A stretch of 64,000 nucleotides of DNA from contig JAEWCC010000028.1 in assembly GCA_023390815.1 (NCBI GenBank), positions 62,001-126,000 of the forward strand, given 5' to 3'. Both the position numbers and the translations under genes were made by a program. This document shows, piece by piece, positions 19,571 to 31,300 of the stretch. The notes below the pieces were generated by a model. It ran no database searches. It saw only the letters and a list, made by a program, of their open reading frames with translations, and was not told where the DNA came from. Positions within the stretch are counted from its first letter, which is position 1; every line of letters begins with the position of its first letter. This stretch comes from Bacillota bacterium. GTDB taxonomy: Bacteria; Bacillota; Clostridia; Christensenellales; SZUA-584.

Positions 19571-22033
19571 ATGATTACCTGTGATACAAACAGCGACGGT
19601 ATCAATGATGAAGTTACGCAAAGATATCTTTATGATGATTTCGCACGAGTTCATCAGATGACTTATTACAACGGAACCACAGAAGGTGATCATTATATCA
19701 TTGCGTATAATGGCATAGGAAATATAGAAACCAAGACATTGTATGACGCACAGGACACCATCAAGAGCCAGCAGGGGTATGAATATGACCGGCTGGGCAG
19801 GGTATTGCAGTACAATGAAAACGGCTTGAACGTCCACTATAAATATGAGGACGGTTATAACCTGACCTTGCTGCGATACGACAATGGACAGATTATAGAC
19901 GCAGGCGATGGAACTGAGCCAGTCGTGAGAGTGAAGTCCATCCGATACGGCTACGATGATAATGCCCGGCTTCAATCCATTGAGTTAGACCAGACAGGAA
20001 CGCCGGATGCATGCGGCACGTTCCAGATGGTCAGGTCCTATGATTATTATTCGGACGGCAGCACGAAGGAGATCAAGGATTACCGGGAGTTTAACCTGAC
20101 CGGCGCGTATATTGACCGCTCGTTCGAGTACGACACTGCGGGCAGACTGCATATCATGACGTTTACGGACTCCACGAGCGATGCGACGACCCATAAGCAG
20201 GAGACAGACGTAATCAATTATTATGATAACGGGCTGATTCAAAACGAGACGATCACCAACAACTTTACGGATGCCAACGAGCAGGTGATCCATAAGGAAT
20301 ACCAGTATTATGATAACGGAGCGCTGCATATTTCCGATATCGACATTACGAAAGACGCGGACACTAAAAACACGACGGAAACGTTCACCTATGATGGGGT
20401 TGGTAATCGTACCGGCATGACAATCGAAATGACAGGTTGTCCGACACAATATTACCAAATTTATGACTATAACGACCTAAACCAACTTGAAAGCGTACAA
20501 AGAAAAATCGGATCGTCTTACATACTCAAGAACGTTTACACCTACGACGGCAGAGGAAACCAGAAATCGCAAGAAGTGAACCGTGATGAGAGCGGTACGA
20601 AGCCGGACGACCTGCCGGATGAAATTGACGTCACTAAAATTAAGACAGACTACACCTATAACTTTGCGAACCAACTAGGGACCGTAACTGTTAACTATCC
20701 GGATAACTACGCGGTCAGAAAAATGGTCCAGACCAACAGTTATAACGCGGACGGCCAGCGGATCGGTAAGGTGGAGGACGAATACCAAAAGAACCCGCGC
20801 CATGCAGACGATCCTACATATGATACTGTTGTAAATTCGACGTCGAAGTATTATTATACAGGCAGCGCCATCCTGTTCAGCACGAACGAGGATATATACG
20901 GATACGAGACGGAGAACATCCTCACACCCGGCGGGCAGATCGTCGCCAGCCAGCGCTTTGAGGACCCGTATAATAACGAGTTCCTGTTCTACAACTATGA
21001 CTACCTGGGCAGCACGACGAACCTCATTGACCCGAATACAGGCCTTAGCTTAGAGAACTACACCTACGACGCTTTCGGGAATACCGTAGCCAGCGGGGAT
21101 GCGGTCAAGAATGAAATCCAGTTTACCGGAGCGGTAAGCGACGCCAGCACCGGGCTTTACAACATGAACGCCCGGTACTACAACCCTGCATCGGGCAGGT
21201 TCCTGAGTCAGGATACGTACACTGGCAACGCGTACGAGCCGTGGACGCAGCATCTTTATAGTTACTGCGGGAATAATCCAACGAACTTCATTGATCCATC
21301 TGGACACAAACGAATGGTTCATCCGGATGGGACAGTCTATGACGACGGAACCGTTCCATCCGGCCATGAGTATGGATTAGGGACTGTACCTAATAAAGTT
21401 ACGCCTAGTAAACGGTTTTGGGATTCTGAAATATTTGAAGGCCTTTGGTGGCTCGACGACGAGTTATTAGATACAGCATTTGAACAGTTGGAAAAAGAAG
21501 CAGATTTTTATGGCACTATTGATATAAGAGGCCAACACACTAATAAACAAGAAGCCTTGATGGCATTAGTCCATGCCGCAAATGGTGAAACAGGTACAAC
21601 TGAGCGTTTCTTAAATTTCACATCAGATGCCTTTATTGCCCTTGAAATTGTAGATGGAGACCCGTTTGCACTTCGTGCTAGTGATATCAAAGCACTAGCA
21701 GAAAGAGAACGAAAACTTATCGGGCGTGAATTCGGAAAATTCTTAGCAGGTGGCGGGAACGACGTATTTGCTGGTCTTTCGACCATAGGGATGAGCTATT
21801 GGTATACTTATAGATCAAATATTATGCCAAGAATAGTTCAGTCAAAGGTATTTTCTGGTAATAATGGGTATGGATATAGGATTGGTAAAAATACAGAAGT
21901 GCTATATCGGAATCCAAACGCACAGGGTGGTACAGGTGCGACACTCTTTAGTTATAAGGGGCCAAAGTGGTCTTTAAGAGTTGACTGGGATCCAGCTAAC
22001 GGTTGGCATAGCCACCCGCCGGGACATAACTAA
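19571..22033 (+). pseudogene. RHS/YD-repeat toxin, C-terminal part with RHS core and variable toxin domain
   Basis: Continuation of the preceding gene in the shifted frame. Coding similarity begins at 19469, before the first ATG at 19571. YD repeats lead to the RHS core (GLYNMNARYYNPASGRFLSQD, residues about 535-555) and the conserved cut-point-like ending NPTNFIDPSGH. After that, residues about 576-820 form a unique C-terminal domain ending WSLRVDWDPANGWHSHPPGHN. The His-rich end and the position match a polymorphic toxin module; its class is not recognised. A likely immunity gene follows at 22162. If the frameshift is real, the toxin is no longer delivered by its own shell unless this part is expressed separately. 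Confidence 0.82.
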
Positions 22034-22161
22034 TAGGAGAGATAACGAATTGTATGAAATAGAAGATAGCTCTTTTAGTGATATATCAAAGTTATAGTGT
22101 AGAAGGAAGAGCAAAGCTCGCCCACCGTAATATTTCCATAGTTAGAAATAAGGAGTTATAC

Positions 22162-22758
22162 ATGAATAATAAGAGAATTAATATAGATATTTTTGAATTG
22201 TCGAGAGGGATTTGCACCATTTGCATAACGAATATTGGTATGTTGCCAGATAAAATCCAAAAATGCATATACATAACAAAGCATTTTACGAAAGGTAATG
22301 AATTTTTTTTCGGTCATTATAGAACAGATGGGATCAATTTAACCAATAAAGAACGGGCTGAATATGGCAAAGAAATATCTGAATACTTTGTGAAAAATGG
22401 TAAATACGAGCCGATTCCTATATATGTTGAAAAACGAAAAAGACTTAAGAGATTGGAAGACTATATAACGGTTGGATTTTTGCCTGTGAGCGACGGAATG
22501 TATGAACTGCTTCCTAAGCTTTTTCGATATTACTTAGAGACAATATACTTTTGTCCAAAGGTTGAATGGGGGGTGTTCGTAGAGTCCTTTCGTAATTATA
22601 TCCAGCACGGAACTAAAGATTATGTTGTGAACGGTTTTACGGACTTTTTATTTACGTATGGGGATAGTGGCGATTTTTCTATTTCATTCAATCGGGATAT
22701 AGTTAATAAAGATATAGTATATCAAGATATTAAAAAAATCTTAATTGCAGAACAATAA
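22162..22758 (+). CDS. Putative immunity protein to the adjacent RHS toxin
   Basis: 198-aa cytosolic protein of no recognised family, Lys- and Tyr-rich and without signal peptide or membrane segments. I chose the ATG at 22162, preceded by AAGGAG, over an upstream in-frame start at 22078 lacking a ribosome binding site. Position just after the RHS toxin tip is the standard place for an immunity gene. A 15-codon open frame (22050-22097, TTG start after AGGAGA) lies between the two and may be the remnant of an earlier immunity gene. The immunity role is inferred from position only. Confidence 0.55.
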   Translation: MNNKRINIDIFELSRGICTICITNIGMLPDKIQKCIYITKHFTKGNEFFFGHYRTDGINLTNKERAEYGKEISEYFVKNGKYEPIPIYVEKRKRLKRLEDYITVGFLPVSDGMYELLPKLFRYYLETIYFCPKVEWGVFVESFRNYIQHGTKDYVVNGFTDFLFTYGDSGDFSISFNRDIVNKDIVYQDIKKILIAEQ

Positions 22759-23389
22759 ATAAACAAGCGTGGGTACTTTATTTAAAATTGCCTTTACGAG
22801 ACGATTTGCCTTAATTATTTATATAATGGAGTAGTAAGCAATCATTTTACCGCTACCTTTATCTTGGGATTTTCGAAGAAAAGAATGGGATAAGGTGCCT
22901 AAGTAAATTTGTACAAGATTGTTAAATATTAAAGATAATTATATTGGAGCGGCAGAGGAAGTCATAGTGTAGTATTAATGTAGTATAAAAAAGCTAAGCC
23001 GTGTAAAAACATGATATAGCTCTGATTCGGCCTTTTGATCTTCAAGGCCGTTTTACTTTTTCTATTACTTTTGATGTTCTTATGCGCTTTTAGGCTTAAT
23101 AGACCTTTTTTACTAAGTGTGCAATGAATTGAGCAGATGAAATTTTTGAGAGATTGAGGTTTCATAAGAATTCAGTTTATCCCATCTGCCAATGTTAGAA
23201 CGGCATTATAACGAAGACAAAATAGCGAAAAAATAACGGGTTAAAATAATCTAATAAGTTGCCTATGGCGCTTACTTACTTATTTTGCGTTGGAGGCCAT
23301 ATTCTTTTTTACCATAAACCGTCCGATAAAACCCGAGCACCTGGATTATAGCGAAAGCGCTAGATTGTGGTTTAAATTTGAGGTGATAT
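22759..23389. other. AT-rich intergenic region between immunity and excisionase genes
   Basis: About 630 bases without a supportable gene. It contains the terminator listed at 23028-23060. Near 23318-23349 are short words also found in the repeat at 24886 and 36327 (CCGTCCGAT, then CTGGATTAT), possibly a diverged third copy. Confidence in that third copy is low. Confidence 0.4.
23028..23060 (+). terminator. Rho-independent terminator
   Basis: Stem CGGCCTT/AAGGCCG with a 9-base loop followed by TTTTACTTTTT. It ends transcription from the toxin/immunity region or from an unrecognised small transcript. Confidence 0.7.
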
Positions 23390-23635
23390 ATGACAAATTA
23401 CTCGAAGACACAGATTGATGCAACGCAATTAATCATGTCCGAAATTCAGCGCATATCGGGTAAATACAATAAAGAATATCTTGATTGTAACGATTTAATG
23501 GAGATACTCGGTGTGGGCAGGGACAACGTCCGGGTGCTGATGCGAAGCGAAGGCTTTCCCACAATCTCTATCGGCAACCGTAAGGTAGTCTCTGTACTGT
23601 CATTTGTGCTCTGGCAGATGCAAATGACCGCTTGA
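23390..23635 (+). CDS. Excisionase-like helix-turn-helix protein
   Basis: 81-aa DNA-binding protein with a winged-helix/MerR-like excisionase motif in residues about 31-75 (LDCNDLMEILGVGRDNVRVLMR...ISIGNRKVV). Ribosome binding site GAGGTGATAT precedes ATG. It lies 59 bases upstream of an integrase gene on the same strand, the usual Xis-Int arrangement, so it probably directs excision of the element. Alternatively it may be a small regulator of the integrase. Confidence 0.75.
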   Translation: MTNYSKTQIDATQLIMSEIQRISGKYNKEYLDCNDLMEILGVGRDNVRVLMRSEGFPTISIGNRKVVSVLSFVLWQMQMTA

Positions 23636-23694
23636 CTATGACGCCAATCAGAGCGAACATGTGACCTACTAAAAATTAACAAGGAGTAATCGCT

Positions 23695-24870
23695 ATGACA
23701 GATAAGAAGAAGTATCGCAGAAGTAACGGCGAAGGCAGTGTGTTCAAGCATAAAAACGGCAGGTGGTGCGGACAGATTGGGTTGGGGGTAGACGAAAACG
23801 GAAAGCGCATCAGGAAGACGGTTTTCGGTGGCACACGGGCAGAAGTGGTTGAGCAGCTTAAGGTACTACAAGGCAGCATCAACGCAAAGATGCTAAAACC
23901 CAATAACAATACCACAATGGAACAGTTCATAATTAAATGGCTGACGGACTTTAAACGTCCAACGGTATCACCAAGAACATACGAGTGGTACCTGAACATC
24001 AATAAAAGCATCGATGCTGATTTAAAAGGCACTCCGCTGCAGAAGGTCAACGCATATCAGATACAGCAGATGCTCAATGCCTTGAAGAACGACGGGCTAT
24101 CCATACGCAGCGTCAAGGCCGTGTACGACTTGTTAAACCAGGTGTTCAAGGCCGCAATCGAATTTAACATGGTAGGGGAGAACCCGTTGGACAAGGTGAA
24201 GATCACTCGCAAGGAAGCGAGAAGAAAACCAAAAGCACTCATATCAGAGGACAGAAAGAAGGTGATGCAGGCCATAGAGAGCCATGAGACGTATAAGCCG
24301 ATCATTTACACCATGATGGGCATGGGATTGAGGATCGGAGAGGTAATCGCGCTCAAGTGGGATGATATTGATTTTAGTAATGGAACGGTATCAATTAACA
24401 AAGCCGCTAAGGCCACACCGGAGATAAGCATAGACGGCAAGGTGACAGGCAGGAGTATGCAAATCAGTGGGACCAAAACGATTTGCTCTGTGAGAACACT
24501 TCCGATGCCCCAAATGGTTAAAGATGTACTGAAAGAATGGAAGAAGCTGTACATTCAAAGGTTTAAAGCAACTGAGGTCGAAAATCTCGTGTTCCCAAAT
24601 AAAGATGGTAAGCTCAGGAGTTATTCAGGATTCAGGCGGCAGTTCGGGCGGTATCTTGAAGAGAAAGGAGTAGGGGAAATCACGTTCCATCAGTTCCGCC
24701 ATACCTTCGCCACTATGATGCTGGAACGTGGAGTGAACCCTAGGGTGGTTCAAGAATTCCTTGGGCATAAAGACATTTCAACAACGCTGGGAATCTATAC
24801 GGGAGTCACCAGCGCGGTGATGCAGGAAGCCACAAAAGGTGCTGATGAAGCGATGCGAGGGATGGTATAA
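23695..24870 (+). CDS. Tyrosine-recombinase integrase
   Basis: 391-aa phage/ICE-type integrase. An N-terminal arm-binding region (GEGSVFKHKNGRWCGQIGLG) is followed by a SAM-like core-binding domain and the catalytic domain with Arg in GLRIGE (about 213), His-x-x-Arg in HQFRH (about 332-335), His in LGHKDISTT and the Tyr nucleophile in GIYTG (about 368). The full set is present and the frame intact, so it may be active. Ribosome binding site AAGGAG. A ~155-bp repeat with tandem GTTTTAGGC-like words, possible arm-type sites, starts right after its stop. Confidence 0.95.
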   Translation: MTDKKKYRRSNGEGSVFKHKNGRWCGQIGLGVDENGKRIRKTVFGGTRAEVVEQLKVLQGSINAKMLKPNNNTTMEQFIIKWLTDFKRPTVSPRTYEWYLNINKSIDADLKGTPLQKVNAYQIQQMLNALKNDGLSIRSVKAVYDLLNQVFKAAIEFNMVGENPLDKVKITRKEARRKPKALISEDRKKVMQAIESHETYKPIIYTMMGMGLRIGEVIALKWDDIDFSNGTVSINKAAKATPEISIDGKVTGRSMQISGTKTICSVRTLPMPQMVKDVLKEWKKLYIQRFKATEVENLVFPNKDGKLRSYSGFRRQFGRYLEEKGVGEITFHQFRHTFATMMLERGVNPRVVQEFLGHKDISTTLGIYTGVTSAVMQEATKGADEAMRGMV

Positions 24871-24885
24871 AGATGTTTTGTATGG

Positions 24886-25039
24886 TGCATTTCATATGTG
24901 CTGCCACCCGAACCGTTTTAGGCATTTTTAGGCCGTCCGATGCCGACTGGTCTTAAAACGTGTTGATTTGTAGGCCGATATAACAGGTTAAATTGGATGA
25001 AATAGCTCCATATTGGGCCATATACCTGGATTATTTGAA
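24886..25039 (+). repeat. Long direct repeat, copy 1 (integrase-proximal)
   Basis: It matches 36327-36486 over its whole length with small differences: shared blocks include GCATTTCATATG, CCCGAACCGTTTTAGG, TTTTAGGCCGTCCGAT, ACAGGTTAAATTGGATGAA and GGATTAT. Two GTTTTAGGC-like words lie in tandem. It begins 16 bases after the integrase stop. It is likely part of an attachment region or a duplicated integrase 3' flank. Confidence 0.85.
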
Positions 25040-25369
25040 ATGAATTGTTTATAAGTATTGGGGTCAATTAATCGTATCCAGCGGCCTTAGAAGAGCCGTT
25101 TATCTGTCGGTTTTTCCTATTCCTTCGCCAGATGCTTCCGGGACCAAGCCCCTAGACAATTTTCCTTTGTATATCCAGTCTACGCAGATAACTAGCGTGT
25201 CCTTTCCTCCTCCCGAAGGGAAAGAACGCGGAGCGGTTGTTAACAATTCTAGTAGTGTCCAAAGCTTGAATAAAAATCATAAGATGCTATAATATATATA
25301 GAAAAATATCACTATTATATATATTAATACATGTTTATGGTAATTATACGCAATGCTTGAGGAGAACGC
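25040..25369. other. Intergenic region upstream of the giant secreted protein gene
   Basis: No gene is supported. The proximal part holds the promoter at 25266-25293. An open minus-strand stretch without a start codon is present at roughly 25098-25272 but resembles no family known to me. Confidence 0.5.
25266..25293 (+). promoter_or_regulatory. Promoter of the giant secreted protein gene
   Basis: TTGAAT, a 16-base spacer, then a consensus TATAAT, about 75 bases before the start codon. Sigma-A type. Confidence 0.6.
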
Positions 25370-28300
25370 ATGAAACGAACTGCAAAGGTATTATCAATTC
25401 TACTTGCTATGTGCATGGTGTTTTCTTATTATCCCAATTTGGTGTACGCTGATGAAATAACTGCAGAATTGGATGCTATTGTCGTTACAAATGGTATATT
25501 ATCTCCCGATTTTGATAGTGCTATAACAGAGTATAATCTTGTGCTGCCCTATGAGGATGGTAATGTTACAGTTAATGTGGTTAAAGCCGATAGCGAAGCT
25601 TCCATAATAATAAACGGGACTCCTCAGGAAAGTATAACGCTTCAGTTAGGAACCAGTGAAACTGCAGATGTTACCGTGGTAGTTACGGCTAGTGATGAGA
25701 TTACACAAAAAACATATACTGTACATGTTACTCGTGCTTCAACAAGCAACGATGCATATCTTTCTTCTATCACCACCAGCGTTGGCGCTATATCTCCATC
25801 TTTTAATGCGGATATATTTGAGTATGATTTGACGCTGACGAATGACGCCGGCAGTGTAGATATTACCACTGTTAAAGCAAAGGAAGATTCCATTGTAACG
25901 ATCAACGGGACCGTTCAGGATAGTTTAACGTTGGAGCTGGCCGTGGACGAAACAAAGGAAGCGGTAATTGAAGTCACAGCACAGGATGGCATAACTAAAA
26001 ACATCTATACTGTGCATGTAAGCTGTCTTCCTGCAGTCAATGCGGATCTTTTAAGTATCAGCACGAGTTCAGGTACGATCACTCCTGCTTTTAGCGCGGG
26101 TACAACAGAGTATTATCTAACACTGGTCAGTACTACATCGAGCGTAACTGTCTCTACAGTAAAAGCCGATAGCGCTTCGACGGTTAAAATAAACGGTACC
26201 ATACAAAATAGTATTACTCTTCAGTTAAACAGTGGTGAAACAAAGGACGCTGTGATTGAGGTGACTGCCCAGGACGGCTTGACTAAAAAAACATATTCAG
26301 TACATGTAAACCGCCAATGGCCTTCCAGCAATGCTTATCTTTCAAGCATTTCAATGACAAACGGTTACCTCTATCCGTATTTTACGCCTACAATACTTTC
26401 ATATAAAGTGCTTATGAGCTCAACACAGCAGGACATTATCGTTAGTGCAGCTTTACAGGATTCAGCTGGACAGCTTACGATAGATGGTACTGCAGGAACA
26501 GAGAAGCTTATTTCGGTTGTAGAAGGGGAAACAAAGCAAATAAAGATAATTACCACCTCGCGTGACGGAACAACGACCAAGACATACAATATAACTATTT
26601 ACCGGCAGAAAGCAGGAGATACATTTACCATAAGCTCAAATTTTTTATCTCCGGGGAATGTAGCTTCCTCAAAGAACGGGGATACGGCTTACTTTTTAGA
26701 CAGCGTTGGTAAAAGGGTAATTGCATTTAATATGGGCACAGGCGAGATATCATCGCTGGGCTTGCAATATAACCCCAGAAGAGTAACTGTAACAGGCGAT
26801 ACGCTTGTTGTAGCACTTTCAACCCCTGAGGCCAATGCTGATGCTGTAGCAATAGTCGATACGAGTACATTTACACTGACTGACTCGTTTAATGTAGATA
26901 TAGACGTTACAGGTATTGTGGCAGACGAGAATTATATATATGTATTTAACAGCAGCATATTGGAAGCCTATTCCCGTGAGACTAAAGCGAAGACCTCTTC
27001 CATAGCGGTAAGTCCTTTGTCCGAAATCGTGGTAAACCCGGTGACCGGATATCTATACGGTGTATTAACGAATTATGTTTATTCTTTCAGCGTGGAAAAC
27101 GGACAGATCGCGCAATTCTCACGGGAACCTTATGATACAGGAAACAAGCTTTTAATTATGCCAGACGGGCAGCACCTAATATTGGGCAGCGGCACTGTAC
27201 TTACATGCAGCACGAATAGCGAAGAAGACCTACAATTCACCGCGAAAACGCAAGCCAATACCACAATGTGTATAGTGGACAGCGATGTTTATATTGCTAA
27301 CCAGAGGCTGATTTTTGTATACAATAATTCGGATTTTTCTTTTAAGTATGTGATTACCGAAGATATGATGATAAACAATCTGCTTTTTGGCGGCGGGAAA
27401 CTGATAATAGCACAAAAAAATACTGGCGGCGAATTATTGCTGCGGGGTGTAAACGCAGGCACTTTGCTGAACTCGCTGACCATTAACAGCGAACCCTTTA
27501 CGGAATTTTACCCGGCACATTTTGATATAAACAAGGGAGAGGTCCCGTATGAAACGGACAGTGTTGAAATTGAAGCTCATGCAATGAACGATAATGCGGT
27601 CGTATCCGGAGATATTGGAACGCAGCTTCTTGTTATTGGCGATAACACATTTGACATTGTCGTGACTGACCCGTATACAGGCAGGAGTCAGCACTATACA
27701 TTGAAGTTTACAAGAAGATCCAGCGACCCGCCACCGGTAACGTCCGACGGACGCGTAAACCTTGGTTTTACGCCATTGGACACAGTGACTGACCCCGACC
27801 AGCCTGTAGCGTATATGACCGAGAAAGACGGATATAGCCTTTACCGCGTGGACCTGACTACCGGAGAGATCACAGAGAAGTCATTTGGCTTTAAAGCGGA
27901 ACGCATAGCCATAAAGAACAGTAAACTTTATCTGACCATGACGATAACGGGCCATCAATATTATGACAGTTCCCAAACGCTTGAGGATGGTTATGGTGCG
28001 GTCGCAATTATAGATACGGAGACATTTAAAACAGAACGCATAATAAGTACGAATACCGATATCAGCGATATTGAAGTGGATGAACAGGGAAGGCTTTATC
28101 TGGCGCCGGGGTCATACCAAAACTCCATATTGTCAGTATATGAAAACACGGGCACATTGCTCTCCAGCTATTTTCCGGTTTATTACGGATCCTACATTGA
28201 ACGAAGCTTACAGACAGGCAGGATATATGCGAAGGAAGATCTGACTTCAGCACACTTACAAGCATTTGATATAACAGACGGCGTTATTACAGCATACCGC

Positions 28301-31300
28301 TATAGCTCACGTGATTACACGATGACGAGTTATATGCGCATTTCACCGGACGGGCAATATATATTCAACGGAGCGGGAACGATATTTAAATGCGCCCAGG
28401 TATTAACTGATGATATGCAGTATGACGGCAAAATTGGGGAGCAGTTCAATACAATTTGCTTTGACTTAAGTAACAATACATTTTACACCGCTAAAGATAA
28501 GACGCTGACGGCATACAACTACACAACGAGAGTCAAGAAATTCACGTATGTATCAACAGATGATTTTATCAGCCTGCAATACGACGGCAGCCGCATCATC
28601 GCGGTCCAAAAGAAAAGCAGCGGCGATTACTACGTAAACTATCTCGACGATACACTTCTGTCGAAAATAACGCTGAATGGGACAAGCCTAGCAGGGTTCG
28701 ACCCAAATACCGTAGAATACAGCCAAACGCTGACAACGGATGCGGATACTATTGCGATCGGCTCCGGACTGCTCATGGAAGGTTCGCAAGCTGCCGGGAA
28801 TATTGGAATACAGCCTCTTAATATAGGGGAAAATATCTATACTATCACTGTGACAGGGGTGGCGAGCGGACAGGCGCGCGCCTACACGCTTAATATAACC
28901 AGACGTTCGATTGGAAACGCAAGCCTCTCGGAAATCGATACAACGGCGGGAACAATAAGTCCTTCGTTTAGCGCGGATACGCTGGAATACGACTTGTTGC
29001 TAGATAAGGATACGCCTTCTGTGACGGTAACACCGGTTCCAGCCGACTCGGATGTTTCGATAACAATTGACGGTGCCGCTGTAAACAATATATCAGCCAC
29101 ACTAAAAATAGGGGAATCTCAGGATGTATTGATAGATGTTACGGCGAATGACGGATATACGATTCAAACTTACATATTACATATAAAGAGGCAGACCGGA
29201 AACCGATCTGCTTCTATGCCAAACGACTTCGTGCCTGGCAATGTCGTTCCTGCGCATGACGGACAGTCTGTTTTCCTAATCGGAGAAAATGCAAATACTG
29301 TATATAAAGCCGATTGCATTACCGGGGAGACAACCGCGCTGGATATACCCGGCATTGTGCGTGATATATATATGGCAAATTCAGCGCTTTATGTGCTATA
29401 CGACAACCCTGAATTCAACAAATCTTCTGTCGGCATCATAGATACCGGATCATTTACATTTGCCCAGATGTTTGAGGCAGACACGTATTATTACGGTTTT
29501 GCGTTAGACGCGGATTATGCTTATTTATATTATGATACTTCATTAAGCGTGTTCTCCCTCGCGGACCATGAAAAGTTATCTTCACTTGTATCAAGCTTTG
29601 AGCGAATATACGATATACAGGCCAATACTGTAACCGGGGGCATCTATGTTTCTTCATACAGCATCAAATCATACAATGTTATAAACGGCCAGCTTTCAGT
29701 AAGAAAAGAAATATCCGGCGAGTCCGTAAATATTACTGTTCTTCCTGACGGAAAACATCTTGTTCTGGACGACGGTAAGATATATACCTGCAGTTCAATC
29801 GCGGCGGAAGACCTGGTTTATACCTCGGAGGTTGCCTGCAACGGCATGGCTTGTGTGGATGTCGGCGCAAACGAATTGTATGCCGCGTATGATATGCGCA
29901 TCGGAGTCTATGATCTTGACGATTATTCGTTAACGCAGTACATGCTGGAACCCGGAACGGTTAAATATCTGTTCTGTACGGGCGGAAGGCTTATAACAGG
30001 CCTCGAGAAGTCAGAAGGCGGGATTGAATTCAATTCGATGGAAACAGGCTGCCTTATAAAAACGCTCAAGATAAACGGCGACGCTTTTTGTGCATTTTAT
30101 CCTGCGTATTTGAACATTGACCGGGGAGAAGTGTTTCATTCGCTGCAAACAGCGGATATCGAAGCCGTACCGCGAAAAAGCACCGCTGTCATTTCGGGGG
30201 ATATCGGCATTCAAACGCTCTCCGATGGTGAGAATGTATTCGCGGTGACCGTGACCAACCCGGATACGGGCGGTTCAGAGACATATTATATAACGATAAA
30301 CAGGGCGTCGGCTGACCCGCCAGCCTGCGACGCGCGCGTAAAGCTTGGGTTCTATCCGCGGGATACAGCGTTCGAACAAGGAAAACCGATAGCGTTCATG
30401 ACCTCTCTCGGCGACGACAGCGTATACAAGGTCAATTATGAAACAGGGGAGATAACGCGCAAGAAATTCGATTTTGAACCTCAATACCTTGTTGTAAGGA
30501 ACGGTAAAGTTTATGTTTCGTTAAACGGGCAATCCGACGGAACGTATAAAACTCAGGGTAATTACGGGTCGGTTGCTGTAATAGATGCGGAAACATTTAC
30601 TACTGAAACAATCATGAATATCGAAGGCAATACGGGGGATATCGAAGTGGATGATTCCGGGAGGATCTATTTAAGATATTCTTCAAGCAACTTAACTTAT
30701 TTTGCTGTCTTCGACACAGGCAACGAATCGTATATTTCAAGAACATATGGAAGATCGTATTATAATCTTGAGATGAACTGTCTTACAGGTAAAATATACG
30801 CATTTGAATATGATGACCTATATGCTCTTGAGATTGTTGATGGGATAATTACCAACAGCTACGTCTACCCTCATGAGGGCGGAATTTATAATCAATACTT
30901 CCGTTTATCGCCCGACGGCTTGTATCTTTTTTGCGGCGATAGGGGTGTTTACACATGCAAACACACTCAAACAGGTGATATGTTGTTTAACGGGCTTTTA
31001 GCGAACGGTTTTGGTTCCATCTGCTTCGATTTGAATAACAACGCAATTTTTACAGCAAATGAAAGAACGCTTACAGCATATAATTATGATAGCCGAACCG
31101 TGCGCTTTTCGCAGACGTTTTCCGATAAAATAGTTAGTTTGGAGTACAGTGGCACCCGCCTCGCCGCGCTATGGCAAAAATCAAACGGCGATTATTACAT
31201 CAGTTATCTGGACGATACGTTTCTGAGTGGAATAACGGTGAACGGGACCGAAGTAGCCGGTTTTAACCCGACAAGCCGAGAGTATAGCCAAACGCTTATT

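Noticed and set aside
25098..25272. Open minus-strand frame ending in a Gly/Lys-rich C-terminus
   Set aside because: No start codon, overlaps a strong promoter on the other strand, and no family recognised.
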